Below, piece after piece: positions 33,279-41,470 of a DNA stretch of 58,166 bases. Location of the stretch: NCBI RefSeq assembly GCF_001552135.1, contig NZ_BCQP01000076.1:1-58166 (forward strand), written 5' to 3'. The position numbers and the translations under genes were made by a program. This stretch comes from Actinomadura chibensis NBRC 106107. Lineage in GTDB: Bacteria; Actinomycetota; Actinomycetes; Streptosporangiales; Streptosporangiaceae. The notes under the pieces are model-generated. The model saw only the letters and a list, made by a program, of their open reading frames with translations. It made no database searches and was not told where the DNA came from. Position 1 is the first letter of the stretch. Each line of letters starts with the position of its first letter.

Positions 33279-34665
33279 AGGTCGGACGGCCCGGGGTGAG
33301 GACCGCCGCCGCGGCGGCCGTGCCGGCGGCGGCGACCGCGGCGAGGACGAACCCGTCGGTGAAGCCGTCGAGCGTGTCGCCGACGAGACTGGCGGCGGCG
33401 ACGCTGGAGATGACGGCGGCCCCGATGGACGCCCCGAACTCGTGGAACGTGCTGACGATGCCGGACGCGATGCCCGACTCGTGCGGGGCGACCCGGCCCA
33501 GCGCGGTCGCGGACGCGACGACGAACATCGCGCCCGTCCCCGCGCCCGCGACCGCCGTCCCCGCCACGACGGTCGCGGTGTGCATCGACAGGGCGGGGAG
33601 CGCCATCCCGGCGGCGGCGACGAGCGGCCCGGCGACGGCGAGCGGGCGCGCGCCGGTCCGGGCGATGGCGCGGCCGGTGAGGTCGGCGCCGAGCATGGTC
33701 GCCGCCGCGACCGGCAGGAACAGCAGGCCGGTGCGCAGCGCGCCGTAGCCGCGCGCGTGCTGGAAGTAGAACGTGCCGAGGAAGAACACCGCGATCATCA
33801 GCGCGGTGGCGACGAGGATCAGGAAGGTGCCGGTGGCCACCGTCCGCCGGACGAGCAGCGCGAGGTCCATCATCGGCGCGGCGGCGGTCCGCTGCCTGAC
33901 CACGAAGGCCAGGTAGCCGACCGCGGCGAGCAGCACGAGCAGCCCGGTCGCGGCCGTCAGCCAGCCGTGGTCCCCGGCCCGGATGAACGCGTAGATCAGG
34001 CTCCCGGACGAGGCCGTGACCAGCAGCGCGCCGAGCAGGTCGAGCCCGCCGCGCGCCCGGGGCACGTCCCGCCTTGGCAGCATCCGGGCGAGCGCGGCGG
34101 CGACGGCGAGGCCGATCGGCACGTTGACGTAGAACACCCACGGCCAGCCGGGACCGGCGGTGAGCGCCCCGCCGAGCAGGACGCCGAGCGCCGCGCCGCC
34201 GCCCCCGAGCGCCGACCAGACGCCGAGCGCCTTGTTGCGCTCCTCGCCGTCGAACAGGCTCACCACGAACGACAGCGCGGACGGGGACAGCAGCGCCGCG
34301 CCGAGCCCCTGGGCGACCCGTCCGGCGAGCAGCAGGCCGCCCGCGCCCGCGAGCCCGGTCACGAGGGACGCCGCCGTGAAGACCAGCAGCCCGGCGAGGA
34401 CGACGCGCCGCGCGCCGAACAGGTCGGCGGCGCGCCCGCCGATCAGCATGAGGCCGCCGAAGGTCAGGGTGTAGGCGCTGACCGTCCAGGTCACGGCCTG
34501 GCGGCTCAGGCCGAGGTCGGCCTCGATGTGGGGCAGCGCGATGGCGACGACGGTGACGTCCAGGATCAGCATGAGCTGGGCCAGCCCGAGGAGGCCGAGG
34601 ATGCGCCAGCGCAGCGGATTCCGCGCGTCTTGCCGGGTGGACGGTTCGTGGGCCTGGTGTGTCAT
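33265..34665 (-). CDS. DHA2-family (14-TM) MFS drug exporter
   Basis: The 466-residue protein has about 14 hydrophobic segments, DHA2 motif C-like LDVTVVAIALPHIEADLG in TM1, GGRAADLFGARRV between TM2 and TM3, and GPGWPWVFYVNVPIG, all hallmarks of EmrB/QacA-type exporters. GGAGG precedes the ATG by six bases. It is divergent from a TetR gene with two matched operators between them, so the TetR protein probably represses it until a drug or metabolite binds. Confidence 0.92.
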   Translation of the reverse strand: MTHQAHEPSTRQDARNPLRWRILGLLGLAQLMLILDVTVVAIALPHIEADLGLSRQAVTWTVSAYTLTFGGLMLIGGRAADLFGARRVVLAGLLVFTAASLVTGLAGAGGLLLAGRVAQGLGAALLSPSALSFVVSLFDGEERNKALGVWSALGGGGAALGVLLGGALTAGPGWPWVFYVNVPIGLAVAAALARMLPRRDVPRARGGLDLLGALLVTASSGSLIYAFIRAGDHGWLTAATGLLVLLAAVGYLAFVVRQRTAAAPMMDLALLVRRTVATGTFLILVATALMIAVFFLGTFYFQHARGYGALRTGLLFLPVAAATMLGADLTGRAIARTGARPLAVAGPLVAAAGMALPALSMHTATVVAGTAVAGAGTGAMFVVASATALGRVAPHESGIASGIVSTFHEFGASIGAAVISSVAAASLVGDTLDGFTDGFVLAAVAAAGTAAAAAVLTPGRPTSYSV

Positions 34666-34680
34666 CGGGGGCCTCCGCTC

Positions 34681-34747
34681 CTAACTCGTACTGCGATATA
34701 CGACTTCAATGTCCGGAGGTTAACACGTATTCCGCAGTACGAGTTAG
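34681..34747. promoter_or_regulatory. Twin TetR operators in the divergent MFS/TetR promoter
   Basis: CTAACTCGTACTGCG (34681-34695) recurs as its exact reverse complement at 34733-34747. Each copy overlaps a CGTA-N8-TACG palindrome (34687-34702 and 34726-34741). Site 1 covers a TATATC -10-like box for the MFS gene; site 2 abuts TAGAGT (34745-34750), a possible -10 for TetR. Confidence 0.75.
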
Positions 34748-34756
34748 AGTGTGGGC

Positions 34757-35335
34757 ATGCCCACCGCCTCACCGGGGCGCCGCCGCCGCGCGGACGCCGA
34801 GCGCAGCATCGCCCGCATCGTCGGCGCCGCCCGCGAATGCCTCAGCGAGAACTCGAACGCGAGCATCGACGACATCGCCCGGCACGCCGGGGTCGGCCGG
34901 ATGACGCTCTACGGCCACTTCCCGAACCGCGCCGCCCTGGTGGAGGCCGCCCTGTCGGACGCGCTGCGCGCGGGCGACGAGGTGCTGTCGGCCATCGACC
35001 TCACCGGCGACGCGCGGGACGTGCTCAGCCGGGTGCTCGAATCCAGTTGGTCCCTGGTGGCCGAGTCCATGGCGCTGCTGGCGGCGGCCGAGGGCACCTT
35101 GCCCGCCGGACGCATCCGCGAGATGCACGCGGCCCCCGCCCAGCGGCTCGAAGAGCTCATCCGCCGGGGCCAGGACGAGGGCGTCTTCCGCACCGACATG
35201 CCGATCGCCTGGCTTGTCGGCGTGATCCAGTACGTCCTGCACGGCGCGGCCGAGGAGATCCGCGCCGACCGCCTGACCCGGCAGGACGCGCCGAAGGTCG
35301 TCACCGAGACGGTGCGCTCGATCCTGGCCCGCTGA
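34757..35335 (+). CDS. TetR family repressor
   Basis: About 192 residues with an N-terminal TetR helix-turn-helix (SIARIVGAARECLSEN, then SIDDIARHAGVGRMTLYGHF) and a helical ligand domain. ATG 34757 is six bases after a TAGAGT -10-like box, so the message may be leaderless; a GTG at 34751 is an alternative. It is divergent from the DHA2 exporter and probably binds the twin operators to control both genes. Confidence 0.88.
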   Translation: MPTASPGRRRRADAERSIARIVGAARECLSENSNASIDDIARHAGVGRMTLYGHFPNRAALVEAALSDALRAGDEVLSAIDLTGDARDVLSRVLESSWSLVAESMALLAAAEGTLPAGRIREMHAAPAQRLEELIRRGQDEGVFRTDMPIAWLVGVIQYVLHGAAEEIRADRLTRQDAPKVVTETVRSILAR

Positions 35336-35441
35336 CGCTCCCCCGGCGAGGGCGTGGACGATCATGACTTCGCAGGTCGGAGCGACAATCGGTGGCCGTT
35401 CCGTCTAGCACGAAGGTGTGTCGGCGGCGCATACTCGCTGG

Positions 35442-36488
35442 ATGGGCGACGACATCGATGTCGGCGACGCGATGGTCGCCGACGAGGAGCGCTTGAGTTC
35501 CGGGCTGGCCGTGCTCGTCACCGCCAGGGGGCTGGACGAGCTCCAGGACCGCTACTTCGAGTGGGTCGCGGGCCATGTGCCGTCCTTCGCCTACGGCGTC
35601 TACCTGTTCGACCCCCGGACCGGCGAGACGCGCGCGTCGGCGGTGCGCGGGCTCAGCCGGTTCTACGTCCACCGCTACGAGCGCTTCGGCCGGGCGGTCG
35701 ACCCGGTGCTGCGCGGCGCGGTCGCGGCGCGGCGGGCCTTCGACGACTCGCTGGTCGCGCCCGCCGACCAGTGGCGGCAGGCGCCCATCGTCCGGGAGCT
35801 GTTCCGGCACTACGACATGGCGCACGTGATGTGCGCGCCGCTGGTCAGCGGCGGCGAGATCGTCGGGACCGTCAACTTCGCCCGCAACGGCGGCGAGCCC
35901 GCCTTCGACCAGGGCGACCGGCGGCGGGCGACGGTCGCCGCGATGATGTTCCAGGCGGCGGTCGCCGCGACCGACCTGGTCACGGCCATCGACGCCGAGC
36001 GCGCGGCGTGGTGGGGCGCCCTTGAGGCGAGCGGCCAGGCGATCGTCGTCACCGACCTGGAGCGGGCCGAGCGGCACGCGAACCGGCCCGCGCGGGCCCT
36101 GCTCGACGCGGCGGACGACGCGTGGTCCGTCCTCGACGCGGCGATCGACGGCGGCGAGGCGACCCGGCGGCTGACCGTCCGGTCCGCCGGGAGCGGCGCG
36201 CCGACCGAGGTCAGCGTGACGTCGGCGCCGCTGCCCGAGCGGCCCTCGGTGATCGTGTCGATCCTGTCGGCGGAGTCGTCCGCGCCGGAGCTGCCGCCCG
36301 CGCTGCGCCGCCTGCTCACCGGCCGGGAGGCGGCCATCGCCGAACTCGTCGCCGCCGGGCGGCGCGACCAGGAGATAGCCGCGCGCCTGCACATCAGCCC
36401 GAACACCGTTAAACACCATCTAAAGTCGATTTACGCGAAGCTCCATGTGCATTCCCGGGTCGAGCTGGCGGGTTTGTTCCTGCGCTGA
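35442..36488 (+). CDS. GAF-domain LuxR-type transcriptional regulator
   Basis: The 348-residue protein has a GAF-like sensor region (about 20-180, with FAYGVYLFDPRTGE and MCAPLVSGGEIVGTVNFAR), a central linker and a C-terminal LuxR helix-turn-helix (LTGREAAIAELVAAG followed by IAARLHISPNTVKHH). CATACT stands six bases before the ATG and no ribosome site is visible, suggesting a leaderless transcript. It precedes the NTF2-like/aldehyde dehydrogenase operon and may control it. Confidence 0.85.
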   Translation: MGDDIDVGDAMVADEERLSSGLAVLVTARGLDELQDRYFEWVAGHVPSFAYGVYLFDPRTGETRASAVRGLSRFYVHRYERFGRAVDPVLRGAVAARRAFDDSLVAPADQWRQAPIVRELFRHYDMAHVMCAPLVSGGEIVGTVNFARNGGEPAFDQGDRRRATVAAMMFQAAVAATDLVTAIDAERAAWWGALEASGQAIVVTDLERAERHANRPARALLDAADDAWSVLDAAIDGGEATRRLTVRSAGSGAPTEVSVTSAPLPERPSVIVSILSAESSAPELPPALRRLLTGREAAIAELVAAGRRDQEIAARLHISPNTVKHHLKSIYAKLHVHSRVELAGLFLR

Positions 36489-36564
36489 TCCCCCCTTCGG
36501 GTGACCGCGGCCTTCCCATGAACAGGTGATGTGCTGGGAATGGACGATTTATAGCGTCTCGGAC

Positions 36565-36963
36565 ATGGGATCACACAACAGTGTCACGGAGCTCAACGAT
36601 CTGTTCGTCGAGACGATGAATGCCGGTGACCTGGAGGGCGCGCTCTCCTGCTGGGACGAGAACACGGTGTTCCAGACCGGCCCGGGGACGCCCCCGGCGC
36701 GCGGCATGGACCAGCTCCGCGCGGCGCTCGCGGAGTTCCTCGAACTCAAGCCGCACCTGTCGATCAAGGAACTGCACCGCGTCGAGGCCGACGACATCGT
36801 CCTCGTCGCGCTGCGCTGGGAGCTGACCGGGACGGGCCCGGACGGCACGCCGGTCGAGATGAGCGCGATCGACTCCAACGTCTTCCGCCGCCGCCCGGAC
36901 GGCACGTGGCGCATCGTGATCGACAACCCGTTCCACTCCGCCCACATCGGGCTCGACTCGTGA
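36565..36963 (+). CDS. NTF2-like / SnoaL-type protein
   Basis: The 132-residue protein matches the NTF2-like fold: a helical start (ELNDLFVETMNAGDLEGALSCW), an ARGMDQLRAALAEFL helix, and curved strands ending in RRRPDGTWRIVIDNP. Such proteins act as small cyclases, isomerases or binding domains. No ribosome site is strong; the ATG at 36565 begins where homology starts. Its stop overlaps the aldehyde dehydrogenase GTG (GTGA), so the two are coupled. Confidence 0.78.
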   Translation: MGSHNSVTELNDLFVETMNAGDLEGALSCWDENTVFQTGPGTPPARGMDQLRAALAEFLELKPHLSIKELHRVEADDIVLVALRWELTGTGPDGTPVEMSAIDSNVFRRRPDGTWRIVIDNPFHSAHIGLDS

Positions 36964-38456
36964 CCACGGTCGCCACCGGCCGCCTGACGATCGACCGGCC
37001 GCTGCCGGCGATCGTCGGCGGTGAGCGGCGGCCGGTCGCCAAGACGCTCCCCGCCGTCGAACCGGCGACCGGCCGGACGTGGGCGCACGTCGCCGACTGC
37101 GACGCCGAGGTCGTGGCCGAAGCGGTCGGGGCGGCGGCCGCCGCGTTCGAGACCTGGCGGACGACGTCCCTCGCCGAGCGGCAGGCCGTCCTGTGGTCCA
37201 TCGCCGACCGGCTCACCGCGACGGCGGCGGAGTGGCCCGCGCTGCTCGCCACCGAGAACGGGCGGGCGATCCGCGAGGCGGAGCTGATCGACGTCCCCAC
37301 GGCGGCGGAGATCTTCCGCTACTTCGCGGGGATGGCGCGGGGCATCCACGGCGAGACGATCCAGGGCGCGCCCGAGTCGTCGCACGTCTACACCACCCGG
37401 CGGCCCCTCGGCGTGATCGCGGCGATCGTGCCGTGGAACTCGCCGCTGATCTCCGTCGCGCACAAGCTGGCCCCGGCGCTCGCGGCGGGCAACACGGTCG
37501 TGGTGAAGCCGTCCGAGCTGGCGTCGGTGAGCACCGTCCGCTTCGTCGAGGCGATCGCGGACCTGCTGCCGCCCGGCGTCGTCAACGTGGTCACCGGCCT
37601 CGGCGCGAGCGCGGGCGACGCGCTCGTCACCGACCCCCGCGTCGCCAAGATCAGCTTCACCGGCGGGACGGCGTCCGCGCGGACGATCCTCAGCCGGGCG
37701 GGCGGCGCGCTGACCCCCGCGCTGATGGAGCTCGGCGGCAAGGGCTCGCTCGTCGTCGGCCCGGACGCCGACCTCGACACGCTCACCGACGACGTCCTCA
37801 CCGGGATCTTCGCCGCCAACGGCGAGGTGTGCTTCGCCTCGTCCCGCGTCCTCGCGCACGCCGACGTGCACGACGAGCTGCTGGAACGCGTCGCGGCCCG
37901 GGCCGAGCGGATCCGCGTCGGCGACCCGCTCGACCCGTCGACGCAGCTCGGACCGCTGATCAGCGTCGCGCACCGGGACCGGGTCGCGGGGGCGGTCGAC
38001 AAGGCAGTCGCCGAGGGCGTCACCGTCGCCGCCGGACATGTCGTCCCCGAGCTGGGCGGCGACCTCGGCGGCGGCGCGTTCTACCGGCCGACCGTCCTCG
38101 CCGACCCGGACGGCCGGACGAGCGCCTCGTGCGACGAGTTCTTCGGCCCCGTCCTCACCGTCGAGCGCTGGACGGACGAGGACGACGCCGTGGCCCGCGC
38201 GAACGCCGTCGCCTACGGCCTCGCCAGCGGCGTCTGGACGACCGACCTCGCCCGCGCGCACCGCATCGCGGCGCGCCTGGAGGCGGGCATGGTCTGGGTG
38301 AACACCTGGTTCGCCACCCCCCTCGGCCAGCCCCAGGGCGGCGTGAAGGCCAGCGGCTTCGGGCGCGAGGGCGCGGCGGAGACGATCACCGAGTACCAGG
38401 CCACGAAGGTCGTCAACGTCAGTCTCGACAACGCGCGCCCCCCGATGTGGGACTGA
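36960..38456 (+). CDS. NAD(P)-dependent aldehyde dehydrogenase
   Basis: The 498-residue protein carries the family residues Asn160 in PWNSPL, Glu257 in MELGGKG and the nucleophile Cys291 in GEVCFASSR, plus the C-terminal NPYGLAS-like AYGLASGVW. It oxidises an aldehyde to the acid in the cytoplasm. GTG 36960 overlaps the NTF2-like stop. It is followed by the flavoenzyme operon genes after 80 bases, which suggests a short oxidative pathway whose aldehyde is unknown. Confidence 0.92.
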   Translation: MTTVATGRLTIDRPLPAIVGGERRPVAKTLPAVEPATGRTWAHVADCDAEVVAEAVGAAAAAFETWRTTSLAERQAVLWSIADRLTATAAEWPALLATENGRAIREAELIDVPTAAEIFRYFAGMARGIHGETIQGAPESSHVYTTRRPLGVIAAIVPWNSPLISVAHKLAPALAAGNTVVVKPSELASVSTVRFVEAIADLLPPGVVNVVTGLGASAGDALVTDPRVAKISFTGGTASARTILSRAGGALTPALMELGGKGSLVVGPDADLDTLTDDVLTGIFAANGEVCFASSRVLAHADVHDELLERVAARAERIRVGDPLDPSTQLGPLISVAHRDRVAGAVDKAVAEGVTVAAGHVVPELGGDLGGGAFYRPTVLADPDGRTSASCDEFFGPVLTVERWTDEDDAVARANAVAYGLASGVWTTDLARAHRIAARLEAGMVWVNTWFATPLGQPQGGVKASGFGREGAAETITEYQATKVVNVSLDNARPPMWD

Positions 38457-38536
38457 ACATTTCTCATCCGGCCCGTGCGCCGCGACGGAGATGAAGAGCG
38501 TTCACCGACCCGCCACCTGAACCCCGTGGAGGAACA

Positions 38537-39745
38537 ATGGATTTCCGGCTGGACGAACAAAGCCTGAGAATGGCGGAGATCGGGAAACGGCTCGCCGCCG
38601 AGATCGCGCCGCGCGCCACCGCGGCCGACGAGCGGCGCGCCATTCCCGAGGAGAGTTTCGCCGCGTTGCGCGAAGCGGGGCTGTACGGGGCGGGGCTGTC
38701 GACCGACCTCGGCGGGCTCGGCGCGCGGTCCACGGCGTGGCTCGCGACCGTCGAGCAGCTCGCGCAGGGCGACGCCTCGACGGCCCTCGGCTTCAACATG
38801 CACTACGTGGCGACCCGCATCGCCGCGGAGCTGCCGTCGTTCGACCCCGAGGTCAAGAAGCACGTCGCCGCGCTGGTGATCGACGACGGCGCGCTGATCT
38901 CGGCGCCGCTGTCGGAGCCGTCCTCGTCGAGCCTCCTGCCCGGTACGTTCCTCCCGACGGTGACGGCCGCCCGCGCCGCCGACGGCGGGCTGCGCGTCAC
39001 CGGGACGAAGATGTTCGCGTCGATCTGGGAGGCGAGCGACTACGCCTTCATGTTCGCCCGTCCCGACTGGAGCGACGACCCGACGTCGGTCGTCGCGTTC
39101 CTGCTCCCGGTCGACCAGCCGGGGCAGATCGTCGTCGAGGACGTCTGGGACACGCTCGGGATGCGGGCGACGCGCAGCAACAAGGTCAACATCACCGACG
39201 CGCACGTCCCGGCGGAACTCGTCCTCGGGCCGATCGACGACTTCGTCACCAACTGGATCGTCGCGCAGGCGGCGGTGAGCTGGGGCGGCTACACCGGCTG
39301 CTACCTCGGCCTCGCCGAGGGGATGGTGGCCTGGCTGACCGAGAACCTCGGCACCCGCACCGCCAAGGGCTACGCCCAGCCGATGGGCTACCACCCGACG
39401 ATCAGCTCCGCGATCGGACGCGTCGCGACGCACGTCGAGGCGGCCCGGCTGATGATGTACCAGGCCGCGTGGCACGCCGACACGATCGGGCCCGGCCTGC
39501 CCACCTGCCACGCCTACCTGAAGGCGAAGCTGATGCTGGCGGACGCGATCGGACGCCTCGTCGAACTCGGCACCGCCGCGGGCGGCCTCAACGCGCTGAT
39601 GCGGCCGAGGGGCTACGAGCGGATGCTGCGCGACGTGACCACGGCGGCGATCATGCCGCCGAACGCCTACGCCTGCGCCGAGATGGCCGGACTGATCACG
39701 ATGGGGCTGGACCCGGCGCGGGCCCCCTCGCTCGCCACGGCCTGA
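38537..39745 (+). CDS. Acyl-CoA-dehydrogenase-fold flavoenzyme, possibly a group D monooxygenase
   Basis: This 402-residue protein has the acyl-CoA dehydrogenase fold, with an N-terminal helical domain, a middle beta domain (ISAPLSEPSSSS, then GLRVTGTKMFAS) and a C-terminal four-helix domain. It lacks a clear IYEGTNEIQ-type motif; the corresponding region reads RDVTTAAIMPPNAYAC. The flavin reductase gene follows after 16 bases, as in two-component monooxygenases such as HsaA/DszC, so oxygenation rather than acyl-CoA oxidation is likely. A strong GGAGG precedes the ATG. Confidence 0.75.
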   Translation: MDFRLDEQSLRMAEIGKRLAAEIAPRATAADERRAIPEESFAALREAGLYGAGLSTDLGGLGARSTAWLATVEQLAQGDASTALGFNMHYVATRIAAELPSFDPEVKKHVAALVIDDGALISAPLSEPSSSSLLPGTFLPTVTAARAADGGLRVTGTKMFASIWEASDYAFMFARPDWSDDPTSVVAFLLPVDQPGQIVVEDVWDTLGMRATRSNKVNITDAHVPAELVLGPIDDFVTNWIVAQAAVSWGGYTGCYLGLAEGMVAWLTENLGTRTAKGYAQPMGYHPTISSAIGRVATHVEAARLMMYQAAWHADTIGPGLPTCHAYLKAKLMLADAIGRLVELGTAAGGLNALMRPRGYERMLRDVTTAAIMPPNAYACAEMAGLITMGLDPARAPSLATA

Positions 39746-39761
39746 CGGACAGGTGATCGAA

Positions 39762-40250
39762 ATGCAGGAGGTCACCGAGGACGTCGCGGTGCTCAGGCGG
39801 ACCTTCGGGTGCTTCCCGTCCGGTGTCACCGCGGTGTGCGCGCTCGTCGACGGGACGCCGACCGGCATGGCGGCGAGCACGTTCACCTCGGTGTCGCTCG
39901 CCCCGCCGCTGGTGTCGATCTGCGTCCAGAACACCTCGGAGACCTGGCCGAGGCTGCGGCACGCGCCCCGGCTCGGGCTGAGCGTGCTCGCGGAGAACCA
40001 CAACGAAGCCTGCCTGCGCCTGTCCCGCAAGGAGGGCGACCGCTTCACCGGGGTCGACTGGGAGGCCCGTCCGGGCGGCGGGGTGTTCGTCCTGGACGCG
40101 ACCGCCTGGCTGGACTGCCGCCTCCACGACGAGATCCCGGCCGGCGACCACGTGATCGTCCTGCTGGAGGTGCTGAGCCTCGCGGCCAGGCCGGAGACTC
40201 CTCCGCTGGTCTTCCACACGAGCCGCTTCCGCCGCCTCGCCCCGGTCTGA
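39762..40250 (+). CDS. Flavin reductase (HpaC-like)
   Basis: The 162-residue protein has the FMN-binding split-barrel features LRRTFGCFPSGVTAVCAL, GMAASTFTSVSLAPPLVSICV and the later HNEACLRLSRKEGDRF. It reduces FMN or FAD with NAD(P)H for delivery to a partner oxygenase, here most likely the flavoenzyme upstream. ATG 39762 was chosen because AGGTG lies six bases upstream; GTG 39753 is possible. A terminator follows. Confidence 0.88.
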   Translation: MQEVTEDVAVLRRTFGCFPSGVTAVCALVDGTPTGMAASTFTSVSLAPPLVSICVQNTSETWPRLRHAPRLGLSVLAENHNEACLRLSRKEGDRFTGVDWEARPGGGVFVLDATAWLDCRLHDEIPAGDHVIVLLEVLSLAARPETPPLVFHTSRFRRLAPV

Positions 40251-40261
40251 GCGCCACCCCC

Positions 40262-40297
40262 GGCACGGGCTCCGGCAAAGACGCCGGCGCCCGTGCC
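40262..40297. terminator. Bidirectional hairpin terminator
   Basis: GGCACGGGC-T-CCGGC pairs with GCCGG-C-GCCCGTGCC with one mismatch, giving a 14-pair stem and a short AAAGAC loop between the convergent flavin reductase and cyclase-like genes. Confidence 0.7.
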
Positions 40298-40308
40298 CGG
40301 CGTTTCGG

Positions 40309-40944
40309 CTACGGGACGTCGTGCGCGTCGAAGGGAATCCAGGTCCATGCCTTGGTGTGCGTCTCCTTGACGTCCACGGGAGTGAGATTGAAGGACTCGC
40401 CGCCGATGAGGCGGTATCCCACGGCGGTCTGGTAGACCGCGTCGGAGACGATGAGACCGAATTCGGCGTTTCTCTCCTTCAACTGCCGTTTGAACGCCTC
40501 CGCCTCAAGGAGGCGGAAGAGGAGGTTGACGGGCGTTCCGATGACGCCGTGCCGGTCCCGGTGCACGTAGCCGTCGGCCAGGGCCATCCGCAGCCGGAGC
40601 GTGTGCCGCTCGTCGAGGACGGTCTTGTTGTGGCTTCTGATTCCGGACCGGGTCTCGGCCAGGAAAAGCGTGAGTAGGCCTTCCAGACCCGCGGACGTGG
40701 GAATCATCAGGATCCCGTCACCGCGGTCCTCGGGGCGGGCGGCGCGCCAGGGCACACCGGCGGTGTCGCACGCCTGCCGCGTGATCCGGTAAACGGCGTC
40801 GCGCAGGGTGATCTTCGTGGCCTCGTCGTGCTGCGAGAATCCGGGAATGTCATTGGCGGCCAGCAGTTGGTGGCGCGGCTTGGCGCCGGAGAAGTTCGGC
40901 TGGCCGATAACGTTCTGCAGGAAGAATCCCATACGGTCGATCAA
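40309..40944 (-). CDS. Degenerate class III nucleotide-cyclase-like protein, copy A
   Basis: The 211-residue protein keeps the layout of class III cyclase catalytic domains. An NDIPGF segment (about 31-36) stands in place of the first metal Asp motif, then come RGDGILM around 73-79 with the second Asp, and TPVNLLFRLLEAE around 137-149 with the Asn and Arg of the transition-state region. It is clearly related to the protein at 55405-56037, of nearly equal length. A TTG at 40944 with AGGTGGG eight bases upstream is the best start; ATG 40932 is possible. Cyclase activity is unproven; it may be a nucleotide sensor. Confidence 0.62.
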   Translation of the reverse strand: MIDRMGFFLQNVIGQPNFSGAKPRHQLLAANDIPGFSQHDEATKITLRDAVYRITRQACDTAGVPWRAARPEDRGDGILMIPTSAGLEGLLTLFLAETRSGIRSHNKTVLDERHTLRLRMALADGYVHRDRHGVIGTPVNLLFRLLEAEAFKRQLKERNAEFGLIVSDAVYQTAVGYRLIGGESFNLTPVDVKETHTKAWTWIPFDAHDVP

Positions 40945-40955
40945 GATGGACCCAC

Positions 40956-41090
40956 CTATGCTTTCGTGGCGATTTCGCGGAACGGGTCGTCCCAGAACTC
41001 GACGAGTTCCTCGGCGCTGAGCTCGTGCATGATCGGCTTGCGGTCGAGGAGGCGGCCCGTCCTGACCATCCAGACGGTCGTCAAAGTCAT
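40956..41090 (-). CDS. Small hypothetical protein upstream of the cyclase-like gene
   Basis: A 44-residue ORF ends 11 bases before the cyclase-like TTG. Its basic N-terminal half (TTVWMVRTGRLLDRKPIM) and acidic C-terminal half (ELSAEELVEFWDDPF) are compositionally protein-like, and GAGG stands about 11 bases upstream. The frame extends further upstream to 41177. No family was recognised; it is probably co-transcribed with the cyclase-like gene. Confidence 0.4.
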   Translation of the reverse strand: MTLTTVWMVRTGRLLDRKPIMHELSAEELVEFWDDPFREIATKA

Positions 41091-41304
41091 GGCCAAGGCG
41101 GCCTCGTCCGCGCCTTGCGGGCCGGTGCGGCGACCGCGCTCGCCGGCGCGGCGCGCGGTGGACATGGGGGGCGTCAACGGTTGTCTCCAGCGTGGTGTCG
41201 CAGGTCAGAGGACCGAAACGATGTGAGGAACTATTCCGTCCCGTGCGGCGTGCGCTCGCCGGTTCGCCACCAAATAGTTATTCGTGAAGCAGAAAAGCCG
41301 TTCG

Positions 41305-41361
41305 GTGACTCCTGGTGAACGCCGGTGAACGGTCGTGAACGAATGTGCAAGCGGGTGCACC
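41305..41361. repeat. Six 10-bp-phased GTG repeats
   Basis: GTG occurs at 41305, 41315, 41325, 41335, 41345 and 41355. The middle three units carry GTGAACG; the outer units read GTGACTC, GTGCAAG and GTGCACC. The block lies in a 380-base gene-poor gap (41091-41470), about 215 bases upstream of the small ORF. Apart from this block no gene is supported in the gap. The exact helical phasing suggests binding of a protein array to one face of the helix. Confidence 0.6.
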
Positions 41362-41470
41362 GCCGTAAACACGGTCGACTCGCACCGATTCGCCCGGCAA
41401 TGCGGGCGATCGTCGGCAGAGCCGAGTGGAGGGAAACCTCAGCGCGGGCCGGTCGACGGGGGACCCGGAC

